Of a stretch of 64,000 nucleotides of DNA, positions 48,218-59,646 are shown one piece after another (positions within the stretch are counted from its first letter, which is position 1; every line of letters begins with the position of its first letter). The translations under genes and the position numbers were made by a program. The notes beneath the pieces are model-generated. The model searched no databases and had not been told where the DNA came from. It saw only the letters and a list, made by a program, of their open reading frames with translations. Source of the stretch: Diphasiastrum complanatum (lineage: Eukaryota; Streptophyta; Lycopodiopsida; Lycopodiales; Lycopodiaceae); assembly GCA_029204225.1 (NCBI GenBank), contig CM055094.1, positions 9,839,234 to 9,903,233 of the forward strand, in the 5' to 3' direction.

Positions 48218-49174
48218 TGACGGGCGTCCTCGAATCCGTGCCCATGTTTGCTCAGAGGGGCAGCAAGAACGCTCAAATTTGTTCATATGTATGATATTAT
48301 CAAAGGCGACGGGGGTCTCAAGAATGGAGTTTTGTTTCAAGGTAGCAAGTTTGCAAGTTTGTACTTTCTTATCAGTGAGATGTGCAAGAATAATCCAAAG
48401 CTCAATAAGTAGTGGAGCAAGAAAATTGACAGTGGGTAAGCCCCAAAGTTTAAAAGAAGTATGGACAGACTTAAGCTCAATAGTTCGTGCAGGGACAAAG
48501 GGGACTTGGCAGTTATTGGACTGACAGATCTTGACTGCACCATATCCAGCTCTGATGCCAGCACTTGCGACTTCGTCACCGTATCCTATAACAAATGTCT
48601 TGCAGATTTCAACTTTGACATTTAAGTGTTGTCCATTGCTGTAGAAACTGCAGCGCCAGTGATGTCTGACCCCACATATCACATTCCTTCCCAATTACAT
48701 TGATGATCCCTACAAAACTTGGATAATGAAACTCCGCTAAATGTTTTACCAATTTTCCATTACTTATTCTTCTTCAACTTTCTTGCTTTATTTGTTGTAT
48801 GTCTGCTTCATCCATGGCTGCCTGCATTTCCTGCAAAACTAATTCGAGATACTTGGTAAGCGGGTGAATCAACTAAGTCTTCATGATTCTATCTCTTCAA
48901 GCTGGGCTTGCCTCTTTCCCTCCGCCAGCAACAGCATCAAGTGCAGCAAGAGCAAGATGAAGGGTGGATGACAACATTGGGTTGCATTGGGCTGGAGGAT
49001 TAATAAGTTGCCATCACGATGAAACAAAAGACCAAAACTTATTCTACTCTCGACACGAACCCGCGGGATCATTTGTAGCTCAATTGTGACATCATTTGTC
49101 CGGAAACGCCCTTTCTGCCGCACGAGGGGGGGTGGGTGGTGGGTGTAATACATCCTAACACTACAGTAGGGCAA
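48209..49174 (-). pseudogene. ORF(s) of unknown function just upstream of a polypurine tract
   Basis: Minus-strand frames 48881-49174 (RVRVESRISFGLLFHRDGNL) and 48209-48694 (VEICKTFVIGYGDEVASAGI, IELKSVHTSFKLWGLPTV, ending GRPSPI), joined by a third coding-looking stretch (IHPLTKYLELVLQEMQAAMD, LVKHLAEFHYPSFVGIINVI). Together they could be one protein of 300 or more residues with two frameshifts. The stop lies almost on the polypurine tract, the position of extra 3' ORFs in some plant gypsy elements. No RT or integrase motif and no domain recognised. Confidence 0.4.
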
Positions 49175-49501
49175 ACACTAACTGATCCACCCAACCTTGC
49201 CTACTCCCTGATATAGAGTAAGCCCCTCCTAGTCAAGTGTGAGGACTGGTAGCATGCGGCTGCCAAGTGTCGGCCATGTGTCACTGACGTGGCCGACTGC
49301 ACGTCGGGACCCAACTGGGGCCCCCGTCCTGCTGATAGGGTCCCTAGACTGTGTTAGGCCCGCCGTGGCTATGGACTGTGCTGGGGCACACTACTCACAC
49401 TGTCTTGCCCTATTGGTCATGTACTCTAGACACGACCCTGACTATGGTATCTGACCTATTTGTGTTCTCTAGGGTTCGGCACTTGTCACGAGCTCGTAAC
49501 A
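49175..49501 (-). repeat. 3' LTR of gypsy element A
   Basis: Ends GAGCTCGTAACA on the plus strand, adjacent to the complement of a polypurine tract (49502-49516, minus-strand TAAGGGGGGAGGGG). GC-rich compared with its surroundings. Its outer start is not defined. Confidence 0.55.
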
Positions 49502-49516
49502 CCCCTCCCCCCTTAA

Positions 49517-50457
49517 GAACCGTGTTGGTCCTCTAAGACAAAGTCTGGAAAAATCTTGCGAAGGACGCTGCCTCTTTCCAAGTGGCATTTTCAACAGGCT
49601 GATCATTCCACTTGACCAGACATTCTCAGTATAGAGTATGACGAGTTTGCGTCTCTCTACTATCAAGAATCCTCTGGTTCATGTGGAGGTTGCTGAGGAT
49701 CCAATGGAAGAATTAGAACACTATCCCCTACCAGATTTTCTGATCTGGTTAAGGCTTTTTGTAACTGACTTACATGAAAGATTGGAAAAACCTTACTACT
49801 GTGAGGGAGTTCTAGTTCATAGGTGACTTCGCCTAGTCTCCTACTGATGGCAAAGGGACCACAATACCTTGGAGACAACTTAGCACACACTCCTGATTTG
49901 AGAGTTTTAGAGTCAACTGGGACTCTCAAGTAGACTTTCTCACCAGCGGAGAACTGCACATCCCATCTGTGTGGATCTGCATAATGCTTGGCTCGATCCT
50001 GGGACTGCCTGATGCTATGCTTAGCATGTTCTATCATCTGGTTTAGGTCCTCTAAAAAGTTTCTGCATGCTTCAACTTTTTCTTGTTTAAACCCTACAGC
50101 TATGGGTGAGCGTGGCTGAAAACCGTACATCAGCATAAATGGGCTGTATCTCGTAGCTGAATGTTTGGTACTGTTATAAGCAAACTCTAATATCGAGAGA
50201 TACTCCTCCCAATTAGTTTGCTTCTTGCTGACATATGCACGAAGCATATCCTCCAGCACTTGATGGTCGGTGGTACTCATATTAAGTTTAGTATAGAGAT
50301 GATGGAATACCGCCCTCCAAAAATTTCCATTAAACTTATTGTCCTGGTCGCTGACTATGCTAGAAGGTAGACCGTACAATTTAAATAGCCCATCTACAAA
50401 CAACCTCGCTAACTCTGGAGCTCTAACGGTTGTTTTGGTCGAAATAAAATGAGCCAT
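49517..50457 (-). pseudogene. Gypsy A integrase C-terminal half with degenerate chromodomain
   Basis: The frame 49663-50457 encodes RLFVDGLFKLYGLPSSIVSD, ILEFAYNSTKHSATRYSPFM, YADPHRWDVQFSAGEKVYLR and FPIFHVSQLQKAL. A short deletion removed the (D/E)GQTER motif around the last catalytic Glu (STTDHQ runs straight into VLEDMLRAYV). Downstream, in broken frames, ILDSRETQTRHTLY, CLVKWNDQPVENATWKE is a chromodomain. Confidence 0.8.
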
Positions 50458-50481
50458 TTTGGTCAGACAGTCAACTGTGAC

Positions 50482-51595
50482 TCATATAGCATCATTACCC
50501 TTTTGGGTTTTAGGCAGGCCTACTATAAAATCCATGGAGATACTCTCCCATTTACCCGTTGGTATATCTAAAGACTGCAACAACTCTCCTGCCTTTAAAC
50601 GCTCTGCTTTGTTTACTTGACATTTTTGGCAACTGGTTACATACTGTTGGATGTCCTTTTTCATACTGGGCCAGAAAAACTGCCTACAAAGAAGCTCATA
50701 GGTCTTCTGTATGCCTGGGTGTCCCGCACTAGGATTGTCATGACATTCATATAGGACCTGTTGCCTATAATCCTCTGAATTGGGGACACATACTCTATCT
50801 CTATAGAGCAAGTACTCATCCTGAATGGAATATTGTTTCCATTTGAATCCTTGAGTCAACTGACCCTCAACCACTAGGGTGTGTTTGGGTAATACAAGTT
50901 CAGAATCCTCAACGTCATCTGACGACGTATACTCGGACTCATTATCATCCTCAACGGAAGCTGTCGTATTCTTGGATGAAATGGCACCAGCCCCGGGAAC
51001 TGGTCCTGGAGTCTGTAACTGTCTACTCTGGATTGAGTTCCAGATAGTAGAGAAGAATACATCATGCTGGCACTTCCCTCTCAAGGACTCGAGTTCATGA
51101 TCTTCATGATACACTTTGATCTCGGAAGCTGCCGAGTCACTGGGAAAACTTACAGTCTGAACAAGATGAACTTGTTTCTTATCTTTTTTAGTGAAAGGCC
51201 CCTTGGGACACTGTTTGACCGTGTGTCCCTTGCCCATACACACAAAGCACAAACGTTCTTGTTTGGCTTTCTCAAAATCTTCTGGTTTTAAGGGTTGTAT
51301 GAGTGAAGGGCGTTTCTGAGGAGCTTCACCTTTAACTTTATTTTCTTTTTTTCTTTTTAAAAATTTTTTTTTAAATTGAAAGTCTTTCTGAGGAGGCTGC
51401 TCAGAAAGGGGCTGTTGTCTCGCCCTCTTCCTACCCACTGAATCATCATAAATTTGAGCATATTTGAGATCTTGCTCAAGGGTGGTAGGCGAGTTTCTCT
51501 AGACCTCTACTTTATATTCATCTTTGAGGCCACGGACAAATCCCATGATTTTCTGATAATCGTCCATATTTTTAATCTCTTCTCGGTATTGCGAC
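50482..51595 (-). pseudogene. Gypsy A gag joined in frame to the integrase zinc domain
   Basis: The 318-codon frame (50482-51438) begins in the gag C-terminus with a CCHC knuckle CFVCMGKGHTVKQC (residues about 80-93), passes through an acidic Ser-rich stretch (SEYTSSDDVEDSELVL), and continues as the integrase HHCC region (GHPGIQKTYELLCRQFFWPS, CQKCQVNKAERLK) and ESISMDFIVGLPK with the first catalytic Asp. About 700 residues of protease, RT and RNase H are missing without loss of frame. 51439-51595 is more gag (YQKIMGFVRGLKDEYKVEV). Confidence 0.8.
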
Positions 51596-51921
51596 ATCCT
51601 AAGGCGTAGATACTCATCCTGACCTGACCATCAGTGGAAGAGCTCTTCATTCTCCAGGAGAGAATGAATGTCGAGCTCATGGAGATCCATTTCTATATAC
51701 ATAGTCCAAGTGGGTCATCTCTGTCCATAGGAGTCACAGATGACCAATGACACACGACAATTGTGCACACTGATGCGGATTTATATAAATGAGTTACCGC
51801 GTACCAATAAGACATTGACACATGGCACCCAAAAGACCTATAACTCCAGATCATCGTTCCGTCCCATAACTGAGACCATCACCTCAAGTTTCCTGTTGTG
51901 TGCCCTTATGGGTACGTAACA
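51596..51921 (-). repeat. 3' LTR of gypsy B, lacking its first ~200 bp
   Basis: Matches 59848-60176 (GGAAGAGCTCTTCAT, GAGTTACC(G/A)C..ACCAATAAGACATTGACA) and ends GGTACGTAACA. The polypurine complement TTCCCTCCCCCTTTA follows at 51922. The left part is missing compared with the 5' LTR. Confidence 0.8.
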
Positions 51922-51933
51922 TTCCCTCCCCCT

Positions 51934-52990
51934 TTAAGAGTCTCCTCCTAATGGGAGCAAACTAGGGAAGTTCAGTCTTAAATGGTCCTCTCTCTCCCAA
52001 CGGTCGTCATCATCTGACTTGCCTTTCCAATGTATGAGAAATACAAGAACCAAACGGTTTCTCCATTGGTGACGACGAACGTCAAGAACTTTTTTAGGTA
52101 CATTAGAAACAAAGGTAGATAAATCCTTTAACTCAACTTTTTCACCTTTCGGAATTAGGGAATCCTTCCTACTAAGTCGTTCCTTTAAATGACTTACATG
52201 GAAAACAGGATGAACCCCAACCCCAGTCGGAAGATCTAGCTTTATAAGGTCCATTGTATCGAGAAGATAGCTTATGGCATTTTCCCATTCGAAGTACCTT
52301 CGATTCCTTAGAAATTTTAAGATACACCCAGGTTCCCCAGGTTCCGACCTCAATATCCCAAGGTGAGCGACTGCGGTTAGCATAAAACCGAGCTCTATCC
52401 TGAGCGATTTTCATGCTTTCCTTGGCCACAAGTAGCATTTCTTGCATATCTTGGAGGAAATGTATTGCAGCTTGCACCTTGCGACCTTTGAGTTCGACCA
52501 AAACTGAAAAACGTAGTTGATAGCCATACATCAGCATAAAAGGACTGAATCTGATGGCAGAATGCTTGGCACTATTGTGCGTGAACTCAACCAAAGGGAG
52601 ATAACTTTTCCAATCAGACTGTCGACAAGAAACATATGCTCTAAGCATATCTTCCAACATCTGGTTGACACGTTCTATCTACCCATCAGATTCTAGGTAA
52701 TCCGAAGAACTAAGACTAAGGGTTGTTTCAAGTTTTTCAAAAACTGCTTGCCATAACTTGCCAGTGAACTTGGAGTCACAATCACTAACAATATCATTTG
52801 GCAAATCATACAATTTGACCAACTCTTCAACGAAAATCTGGGCTAGTTTAGATGTCTTGACAATTAATTTAGTTGGTATAAATTGCTCCATCTTGTTTAG
52901 CCTATCAACCACCACCCAAATTGCATCGTGATCACTCCAGGTTTCAGGGAGTCCAACCACAAAATCTATTGAGATACTTTTTCATTTCTT
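51934..52990 (-). pseudogene. Gypsy B integrase with C-terminal chromodomain
   Basis: 52679-52960: RLNKMEQFIPTKLIVKTSKL, YDLPNDIVSDCDSKFTGKLW (second catalytic Asp). 52172-52660: VEFTHNSAKHSAIRFSPFML. 51934-52383: VHPVFHVSHLKERL, then a chromodomain PKKVLDVRRHQWRNRLVLVF...IHWKGKSDDDDRWE. Frame breaks lie near 52670 and 52380. Confidence 0.85.
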
Positions 52991-53805
52991 ACTGAAAATT
53001 TCCAAGGGACGTAGAAGACCCAGAACTTTGAGTCTTTCTGCTTTGTTTTGCTGGCATTGTTCACAACTTTGACCATACGCCTTCACACAACCTTTCATCT
53101 TAGGCCAGAAGAAATTCTACCTAACAAGGTCAAGTGTCCTCTGTATGCCTGGGTGACTAGCACAAGGGTTATCAAGACACTGCTGCAGGATTTGGGCCCG
53201 CAAGTCCTCCCTATCTGGCACACAAACCTTTTCCTTCCGAAAAGACAGGCCATTATTTATGCTATAGTCTTCAAGTATCTTTTCATTTCGGGATTGCTTG
53301 GGATCTTGCATCCCAAGGTCATTACTAGATCTAGAATCTTCTGTTAGGACATCTAGCCATATGCAACCAAAAAGCCTATCGGTTAGACAAAGATCTCGTA
53401 ATGAAAAATACAAACTAGATTGGATCTCAACAAAGCATAACTGAATAATCTCTCCAATCCAACTCAAGGCATCGACAACACAGTTTGACGTACCTTTACA
53501 ATACTTAATGTCGAACACAAACTCCTGAATGAGTTCCGACCATCTAACCTTATGACCACGAAGGTCCTTGGCATCACAAATATACTTAAGATATTGGTGA
53601 TAAGCCATTATCATAAATCTGGCACCATAAAGATAATGCCTCTCTATTTTTAACGGGTAAAAGACTGCAAAAACTCTTCTCATAGGTAGAATACCTAGTC
53701 TGAACAGGATACAGCTTCTAGCTTTCAAAAGCAACTGGTCTACCATCCTGATATAGGACTGCTCCTACAGCAAAGTCGCTAGCATCCGTATCAATCAACA
53801 CAATT
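52991..53805 (-). pseudogene. Gypsy B RNase H and integrase zinc domain
   Basis: The frame 53117-53746 with upstream sequence to 53805: DTDASDFAVGAVLYQDGRPV, HQYLKYICDAKDLRGHKVRW, FDIKYCKGTSNCVVDALSW and the linker VCVPDREDLRAQILQQC, then ASHPGIQRTLDLVR. The RNase H start is cut by an inverted insertion at about 53805. Confidence 0.8.
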
Positions 53806-54322
53806 AGTATATCAAATCGTTACCGACCCAAGGTGGACAGGAGACAAAATTAAAGCCTTTGAAGATCTTAAACATACTTCAGTTACCGCACCCATTCTTC
53901 ACGTGCTCGATTATACTAAGGAGTTCCATGTGCATACGGATGCTAGTAAGTACGATATTGGTGCTGTTTTAACGCAACCTGGAGAATATGGAAAGGATTT
54001 TCCAATCCGTTTCCTGAGCCATCAGCTTGTTCCAGCTAAGGTTAACTATTCCACAACAGATCGAGAAGCACTAGCAATGGTCTATGATGTTCAACAGTTT
54101 CGACATTATTTGTTCGCTCAGTTGTTTGTTTTCTATACCGACCATCATGCTCTTCTTTACCTATTGAATAAACCTTGCAAAACTGGACGAATTGCACAAT
54201 GGTTGTTGATTCTTTTGGAATTCAACTTTTGAGTTGTTATTCGAAGGGGACCACAACATTTTCTGGCTTATCATCTTTCACGATTACCTAATGTTGAAGC
54301 ATCTGATGAGCCATGATGAGTT
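53806..54322 (+). pseudogene. Inverted gypsy RNase H fragment inserted in gypsy B
   Basis: The plus strand encodes WTGDKIKAFEDLKHTSVTAP, EFHVHTDASKYDIGAVLTQP, RFLSHQLVPAKVNYSTTDRE, HHALLYLLNKPCKTGRIAQW, the complete gypsy RNase H order. It lies head-on within minus-strand RT/RNase H of gypsy B and replaces the corresponding section. Confidence 0.8.
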
Positions 54323-54833
54323 GAAAAGGTCGGTTAGGATCAACAATGTGTAAAATTGGAGACATAGAAACACAGTGCTGGAGAGTCTCAAAACTCTAAT
54401 TCATTTCATCAGTCCATGTTATCAATGGAATTTTTCTACGGCTACATTTTTTCTTCACCCCCTTAAGAATGTTCGTCAAGGGCAATGTTATTAAGGCATA
54501 GTCCAAAATGAACCTATGAAAGAATCCTGTAAAGCCCAAAAAGGATTTCACATCACAAATTGTCAAAGGTCTCGACCATTATTGTAGCTTACGAACTTTG
54601 TCATGATTGATTTCAAGACCTTTATCCGATATGACATGGCCCAGGTATTTCAGTTTAGTCTGGAAGAACTCACATTTCGACTCCTTAGCATAGAGCTTTT
54701 CTTGGCTTAGAAGATCCAAGACAATAAAAGATGCTCTTCATGCTCGTCAAGGGTCCGACTATAAATTAATATGTCATCCAAATACACCACCACAAACTTT
54801 CCCAGATATGGATGAAGAATATCGTTGTGGGTG
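54323..54833 (-). pseudogene. Gypsy B reverse transcriptase, C-terminal half
   Basis: The minus strand encodes [20 protein letters not shown] (YLDD box kept), [13 protein letters not shown], then frame-shifted KCEFFQTKLKYLGHVIS and SFLGFTGFFHRF-type sequence. The N-terminal half is replaced by a copia joined at about 54834. Confidence 0.75.
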
Positions 54834-55828
54834 AATGACTTATAGTCTTTGAACCAGTCGCGATGGTGAGTCATTGTTGAGTTGCTTCAGAATCTAGATA
54901 CCAAGAATCAATATCCCATTGTTCTCCGACTTTGGTCATGAAAGCTGCTTCATCTTCTTCTTGTTGTTGCTGATTTGAGTGACTACTTGTAGCACAATGT
55001 GCTTGTTGTTAGAACTGTTTCTTATTTTCGTTGTTGTACTTCAAAGTTCGGTAGTCCTTGATTTCGTGGCCAGCTGCGTAAAAGTTTCTACGCTGGTTGG
55101 AATGATGAAAAGCTTGAATTCAATCTTGAACCAAAATTTGGTCCAGACTACATGTTGCTCTTCTTGTCAGTAGAGCCTGACTTTGTAAATCTCTTGGATC
55201 TAAACTTCTGATTTTTTGAATACAGAACTTGAGGATCCGATTCTGTGCCTGAAGAGAACGTTGATCTTCTGATCTCCTCTTTGAGGAGCTGCAAAATTAC
55301 TCTAGATAGAGTGAGGTGCTCTTGGATAGAAATTGCCATTACCCAATTTTCGTAGGCTTCAGGTAGACTCGATAATAGAGACATGAGTGCATCAGAATCT
55401 TCTATGGCTGAGCCAGTTGCAGTCATCTGCTCAATAAGATTCTTGAAGGTGTTGAGGTGGCTCGAAACACTATCTGTCTCAGACATTCTGAGGGTGAAGA
55501 ATTTCTTCCTTAGATGAAGTTTGGAAGTAACGTCTTTGATGTCGTAGAGAGTTGTTAGGATGTCCCATTCATCCTTAGTTGTCTGAATAGCACGTATGTG
55601 ACTGATCTGAGTATCCTTGATGTTGAGGGTGATCATGGCAAATGTTTTGCCATCTCTCAATCTCCACTTGGTGATGATGGCTGCATCACCTTCTAGTTTG
55701 AGCTCTGTGCCATCAACGATGTCCCACAGTTCTTTGGCTAGAAGTATAACCTTCATCTTGAATTTTCAGATATGGTAGTTATCTCCATCGAGTTTGTCAA
55801 TGAGAGATGAACTAGATGATGGATCCAT
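54834..55828 (-). pseudogene. Copia gag and protease start, nested in gypsy B
   Basis: ATG at 55828 (MDPSSSSSLIDKLDGDNYHI, stop in place of Trp, KFKMKV), then the gag frame 55148-55756 (VILLAKELWDIVDGTELKLE, KLHLRKKFFTLRMSETDSVS, LMSLLSSLPEAYENWVM). A degenerate zinc knuckle (NFYAAGHEIKDYRT) and a protease start ([21 protein letters not shown]) follow in shifted frames. It then joins gypsy RT; the rest of the copia is absent. Confidence 0.8.
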
Positions 55829-57079
55829 TATAGTTGAACGAGATCGTTGGTAGAAACCACGACTGTCAGAATACAGATTGCTGCACGGATAGAAACAAGA
55901 CTGATAATCCGTAGTAGAAATGCAGATTACTGAAGTGCTCGTTCTAATACCATGTCGTAAAATCGCCGTGGGCATGAGCGGCAGTGGAAGCTCGAGGATT
56001 TGAGTGTGGCATGTAGGAATGGAAACACGATAGTTAGTAGTAGAAATATTCAAGTAGAAGAATTCATATAGAATTGCGCAAATAAACAACGCTGTAGTGA
56101 GACAAAAATTGCACTCTGATTAATATCAACAGTGAGTACAATGGCTTGAAGTAATAACTTCAACTTGTTGAGCGTGATAACACTGGCTACAAAAAAACTC
56201 TGATTGAAAGAGAAATTCAACTACTTACATAGCTTGTTTCAGCTAGTATATATATTTACAAGTGTCGAGAGGAAAAAATATCTTATGCCTTAACTGCCAT
56301 TTATTGCAGTTTTGCATCTATACAAAGTTGGTAACCACCCTTAGAATATTTGTTTCTCCAGTTGTTTTAGGGTTGATGATAAGTTGGCGACGTCGGTCTG
56401 CCAATGTAGCAAAAATGCAAAAAACCCAAAAAACCCGAAGGTGCCCTTTAGGTTGAAGATATGCAACTCCTAAAGGTGCCCTTAGACTTAAGGTATGTAA
56501 ATCCTGAAGGTGCCCTTAGATTTAAGACAGCGAAGAAGGCGAAAAAGTCGAAAAGTGTCTTGGACTAAAGGCAACGAAGAAGGCGAAGGTGCCTTAGACT
56601 AAAGACAACGAAAATGCAGAAGGTGCTTTAGACTAAAGGCAGCGAAAATGCCGAAGGTGCCTTAGACTAAAGGCAACGAAAATGTCGAAGCTGCCTTAGA
56701 CTAAAGGCAGTGAAAATGTCGAAGGTGCCCTAGACGCCCTAAAAATGGTTTCTAAGGCATTCTGGCTACTTTGTCATATTTTTCGTGAAGGGGCGAAAAA
56801 TGCAAAGGTGCCTTAAGAATGGTTTCTAAGGCATTCTGGCCACTTGGCCACTATGTCGCTTTTCTCGCTAAGGTGTGAAAAAGACTAAGGTACTAAAAAA
56901 TGGTTAAGGCAAGAAAATCTTTAAACTGAAAAATGTGAAGGTCCGAAAACATCTATTCGGCATTCGGTTTTCAGGATGCTCATTACTTGAACGATAAGAA
57001 ATCTAACAAACATAATCTTGAATCTGAAGCAACAGCTGAGGAACAAGCTAATCCCAAGCTTGTCAATTTTCCCTTGATG
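55829..57079 (-). repeat. Copia leader and 5' LTR with internal minisatellite
   Basis: The minus strand has CATGGTATTAGAACGAGC at about 55937-55954, a primer-binding site, so the LTR starts TGTCGTAAAATCGCC at 55953. Its outer end lies somewhere before 57080, where gypsy gag resumes. It includes the 34-bp repeats at 56437-56733 and a two-copy block (TGGTTTCTAAGGCATTCTGG at about 56748 and 56818). Confidence 0.65.
56437..56733 (+). repeat. Minisatellite, 34-bp unit, about eight copies
   Basis: Unit GAAGGTGCCTTAGACTAAAG followed by GCAGCGAAAATGCC. The last four or five copies are nearly perfect, the first ones diverged (GGTGCCCTTAGACTTAAGG). Confidence 0.8.
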
Positions 57080-58111
57080 TCATTTTCACCACATACAAGT
57101 GATTACTTGGCATAGTAGCCGCCTTGAGCTTCTGCACCAGTTTAACATTTATGAAGTTATGTGTGGAACCATCATAAAAAAGAACATTCATAGCTTGGCG
57201 TCTTACGATTCCATTTTAAAATATTTAGGTTGCTCGCCAGATTTCTTTTGCTTTTTCTTTGGGCAATCTTTTAAAAGATGCTCATTCTCCATGCAGGAGA
57301 GGCACAAGCTGCCGGTTCTCGCCTTGTCATAGTCTGCGCAATCCAACTAGACGTGCTTTTTCTCGCCTTGGAAACTGGTGTCCGTCTTGTCACTGCCCCG
57401 CTTCTTGAAAATTTTCTTTTCTTTTTGTTCAGCCTTGGACAAACTTTGCTCCTTGCGAGAGGCAAAATGGGCGTCATCGAAGATTTTTGCAAAGCGAACA
57501 ACATTTTCGATTGTCTGCGGTTGGTTACGTCGCACTTCTAGCTGAAATTCTTTCGGAAGCCCCAATATAAAATGTAGTTTCAATAGGATATGATCGATTC
57601 GCGAAGCGAATCGGGACAAAATTTCATGAAATTCTTGGATATAGGCATCTAACGGCCTAGTACCCATCTGCACGGTGGCGAAACGTCGCCAATGCTCAAA
57701 ATCATCCAACACCGGAAGAAAAGCCATTTTAAAGACGTCTTGAAAGGCATTCCATGTAGAAGGGGCACTAGCCCTCTCCTTCGGATCCTGCCACCATGTA
57801 TGTAGAAATATGAGAGCAGAGGCGATCTTTGTACTATCAGACACATCGTGCATGGAAAAATGACTATTCCACCAATCTAGCCATGACAATACCACATCGG
57901 GAAGCCGGTCCTTCTTTTTGCCCGAAAAGAATTTTGGATTAAACATTAGATAAACACTAGTGGACCGCGAGTGTGTCGAAGAACGCCACTCTTGCTCGGT
58001 CGCGATATGCTTGGCTTGCATTTCTAAGATTTGGTTTTGAAGCAGATTCAGGGCCTATACGGGCTGGTGGTGGTGAAGACAGTCCTTCACCCGAGGGCAT
58101 AACAAGATCCA
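57080..58111 (-). pseudogene. Gypsy B gag with CCHC zinc knuckle
   Basis: The frame 57347-58021 encodes FSGKKKDRLPDVVLSWLDWW, DPKERASAPSTWNAFQDVFK, DAYIQEFHEILSRFASRIDH and LGLPKEFQLEVRRNQPQTIE, the standard gypsy gag fold. After a stop the same region continues to CLSCMENEHLLKDC, a canonical C-X2-C-X4-H-X4-C knuckle (about 57260-57300). Confidence 0.85.
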
Positions 58112-59628
58112 TGACGCTCTAAGGAAGGAGACAAAGAAAAAACTGCAAGGGCTTAGAGAACTTGAGACAACTACTCAAGGAGACTAGGCCACAATAAGCA
58201 CCTCAATGAAGTAAATGGAGCCTTTACTCCCCATCCCACTTCTTTTCCTTCCCAAAAAAGCCTTGCTGGGTGGCGGGCCTTATGGTCACCACCTAGCAAG
58301 CACATGGGCTCAAAAACAAGTGGGAGGCCCTTATGGGGTCCACTTACCCTCATATCACATGGCCACCACCCTCCCTATGCCACCTCACTCAAAATCACTT
58401 GGGTCACATCCCCACTCACCTATTGGGTCACCACCTTAACCTCTTGGCCTTATGGCCCAAAGACACACCTAAATCCCTTCTAAGGCTTGTCCTTAGAGCT
58501 TAGGAGAAGGTGCTGGTACAATTGTATGTTCAAGAGGAGGAGGTGGAGGAAAAAACTTCAAATTTCCTCCCAAAAGGCGAAGAAGGTAGAGGATTTGCAG
58601 TTTTGTGTGTGTGTGTAGGTGGAGGTTCACAAGGAGCTAGATTAAGCCCAAGAAAGATAGAAAGAAGGGCACACAAGTTTATACTTGTAGCAAGTACAGC
58701 CTGCAAGTACAGCTATGTACTTTTATTTTATTTTTTCCCTTTCTTAAAAATTTATAAAGCCAAGGTTATAAATTAAAATAGCTTTATGTGTATTCAACCT
58801 TGTTAAAATAAACTTTGCAACAAAAGGTTAAGTTACAAACTTAGATTGCAAATAAATTTTATTTAATGTTATTACAAAGTTTTCCTATTTGCAAAAGTTT
58901 CAGTTAAAACTTTCGGTTTAGGTTCAACCTACAAGCCATAAAAAAGGCTTTGCAAACTTTTGTGTTCAAAGTTTTACATGTACTTTAGAAAGTACATACA
59001 CATAAACTAAAGTTTCAAAACTTTTCAAGGTTTATAAAGACTTTGTAAACTGTCCAGTCCGCATAACAAGAATTATGTTTCTTCAAGTTTTGCCAACAAT
59101 TGGACCATCACTTCAACTCCCAAAAAGTACTTTACAAGGGAGGTACTATGATTAACTCCCCTCCCCACTCTATAAAACAAAAAATGCTGCAAGTGGGAAT
59201 CTGAGCCAATAGCGGCTAGGCTGTAGTACGCAGCAGAACCAAATTCTGACAGGGCTGTACAGACCGCACGCACAAGCACGCAGGTGCCCGGCAAATTCTT
59301 TTTAAATTTTTTTTTTGCATGAAAAAAAAACCAGAAAGCCAAATTTTTTTTTGACTTTTGACTTCCAAATCCCAAAATAAGGCCAGAAAGTGAAATCGGC
59401 TTTTGAAGTTTTTAAAACCGTCAAAAATTCAAAAAATCGACAAACTTCCACCATAACTAGCAAAGGTGGCTCGTTTTCAATCAAAACGACCTCGGATTGA
59501 GACGAACCAAAAAGCAAAGTTGTTCAATTCGAACCAAAAAATTCAACTAAGCCTTCAGAAGATATCAGCTAAAAACTTAAACCACCAAAAACGTAAGTTA
59601 GAACGATTGCACCTTATTCACAATGATC
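58112..59628 (-). other. Leader region between gypsy B 5' LTR and gag
   Basis: Non-coding on the sense strand. Unusually long (about 1.5 kb), AT-rich from 58700 to 59060, and may contain an unrecognised insertion. The frames at 58215-58776 (plus) and 59073-59517 (minus) have no recognisable domain. Confidence 0.4.
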
Positions 59629-59646
59629 GGTGGCTCTGATACGAAC
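59629..59646 (-). promoter_or_regulatory. Primer-binding site of gypsy B
   Basis: The minus strand reads GTTCGTATCAGAGCCACC right after the LTR end (TCTAACA), resembling the initiator-Met complement (GTATCAGAGC). Confidence 0.65.

Larger units (their letters stand above)
49502..51595 (-). mobile_element. Gypsy element A (chromovirus type), RT deleted, 5' end missing
   Basis: From the polypurine tract the minus strand gives a chromodomain remnant, integrase, and then gag, with protease, RT and RNase H absent. At about 51595 the gag is cut and LTR sequence of gypsy B begins. Confidence 0.75.

Noticed and set aside
49239-49536. Two overlapping plus-strand frames (49239-49454, 49351-49536)
   Set aside because: They lie across a gypsy LTR and polypurine tract on the opposite strand; open by GC-rich composition.
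56437-56733. Regular 34-bp repeats as a CRISPR array
   Set aside because: The units are contiguous with no unique spacers, and the setting is a plant retrotransposon LTR.
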